Below, piece by piece: positions 24,076-24,710 of a DNA stretch of 24,710 nucleotides (position 1 is its first letter; each line of letters begins with the position of its first letter). The DNA is taken from contig DAAK01000134.1 of the NCBI GenBank assembly GCA_001701075.1, positions 1 to 24,710 of the forward strand. Direction: 5' to 3'. The notes below the pieces were generated by a model. That model was not told the DNA's origin, ran no database searches, and saw nothing but the letters and a program-made list of their open reading frames with translations. Made by a program: the position numbers and the translations under genes. The DNA is from Bacteroidales bacterium GP3 (GTDB taxonomy: Bacteria > Bacteroidota > Bacteroidia > Bacteroidales > Muribaculaceae).

Positions 24076-24710
24076 ATGCACACAAATTTCTATATAAATC
24101 ATAACTATTTGATAATAAACTTAGTTGTTTTATTGTTAATAGGAATGCCTTTTGAAGCATTTTCTGATAAAATTGTAATATCGTCTCCAATAAATGAAGG
24201 AGAGTATATGGATCGCACTGATATTGATGAGATTGAGATAGTTGAAGGATGTGGAATCACTGAAATCTCCGATTATGCATTCTTGGGATGCACGTCGTTG
24301 AAGAAAGTATCTTTGCCTTCGGGTCTTAAGAAAATAGGGTTTCAAGCTTTTAGTGAATGTTCAGCCTTAGAGTCGATAAATTTCCCGAAATTATTGGAAG
24401 ATATAGGGAGCAATTCCTTTACTTACTGCAAGAGTCTTGACAATATAGAATTTCCGGATGGCTTGAAGCATATAGGACATAATGCATTCTCCTTTTGCTC
24501 TTCTCTTAGGGAGGCAATTCTTCCTGATAGTTTGGAAGAGATAGAGTCGTATGCTTTTTCCGATTGTGAATCTCTAAGAAAAGTGCGACTTCCTGCCAAT
24601 GATCATCTCTTGGGGGAATTGATGATGAATTGCTGTCCGAATCTCGTTGAGATAATTGAGCCGTCGCCCAAAGTGCCGAAATTAGACTGCGAAAGCTTTA
24701 TTTTTGATCC
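24076..24710 (+). CDS. BspA-like leucine-rich repeat protein (LRR_5), partial at right edge
   Basis: From the ATG at 24076 a frame is open for 211 codons to the window edge. A hydrophobic N-terminal stretch (about residues 12-30, LIINLVVLLLIGMPFEAFS) looks like a signal peptide. About five tandem repeats of 23 residues follow, with the pattern AFxxCxSLxxVxLPxxLxxI; examples are YAFLGCTSLKKVSLPSGL and NAFSFCSSLREAILPDSL. This is the LRR_5/BspA type found in exported proteins of host-associated Bacteroidales, some of which bind fibronectin or other host proteins; the ligand here is unknown. The fifth repeat is degenerate. The upstream frame closes at the TAA at 24022 with no other ATG, which supports this start. 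The C-terminus, including any sorting domain, lies outside the window. Confidence 0.85.
   Translation, partial: MHTNFYINHNYLIINLVVLLLIGMPFEAFSDKIVISSPINEGEYMDRTDIDEIEIVEGCGITEISDYAFLGCTSLKKVSLPSGLKKIGFQAFSECSALESINFPKLLEDIGSNSFTYCKSLDNIEFPDGLKHIGHNAFSFCSSLREAILPDSLEEIESYAFSDCESLRKVRLPANDHLLGELMMNCCPNLVEIIEPSPKVPKLDCESFIFD

Noticed and set aside
24136..24345. 69-codon minus-strand frame
   Set aside because: It is antisense to the LRR_5 gene, whose regular repeats strongly support the plus-strand reading.

Overview
The window looks like ordinary chromosome of a Bacteroidales bacterium, most likely from the gut; Muribaculaceae is my guess at family level and is inference. Support: several genes are preceded by the Bacteroidetes-type promoter (TTG/TTTG, 19-21 nt, TAnnTTTG) and not by sigma70 boxes; Shine-Dalgarno sites are weak or absent; a DUF3822 gene sits against rsmD; a BspA-type leucine-rich repeat protein is present; and the families (GH95, SGNH esterase, secreted S9 peptidase, RND and MATE pumps) are typical of this order. 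There are no rRNA or tRNA genes, no CRISPR array, no transposase and no phage genes.

Layout. (1) Positions 1-5960, minus strand: SGNH esterase, Nudix hydrolase, GH95 alpha-L-fucosidase/galactosidase, then L-rhamnose mutarotase and rhamnulokinase (cut by the left edge). This reads as deoxy-sugar glycan use: two secreted enzymes strip an acyl group and a terminal L-sugar, and cytoplasmic enzymes handle L-rhamnose. The rha genes have their own promoter, embedded in two inverted repeats. (2) Positions 6111-8817, plus strand: membrane acyltransferase, glycerate kinase and a small DMT/DUF486 membrane protein. (3) Positions 8923-14749, minus strand: a complete tripartite RND efflux operon (outer membrane factor, lipoprotein adaptor, inner membrane pump) ending in a clear intrinsic terminator. 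(4) Positions 15014-16051, plus: cytoplasmic type I asparaginase. (5) Positions 16123-21644, minus: DUF3822, RsmD, RibBA and a secreted S9 peptidase, probably one transcript. (6) Positions 21723-23929, plus: MATE exporter and IspE. (7) From 24076, plus: an LRR_5/BspA-like exported protein cut by the right edge.

Most genes are recognisable families, and I do not see a convincing new multi-gene system. The least explained structure lies between genes: a roughly 160-bp element at 4111-4271 with long imperfect terminal inverted repeats made of a palindrome plus a GGGTTAT array, with a related solo palindrome in the SGNH leader; a family of AT-rich repeats at the 3' ends of plus-strand genes; dyads in the rhaM and efflux/asparaginase control regions; and promoter boxes so close to start codons that leaderless transcripts are suggested.
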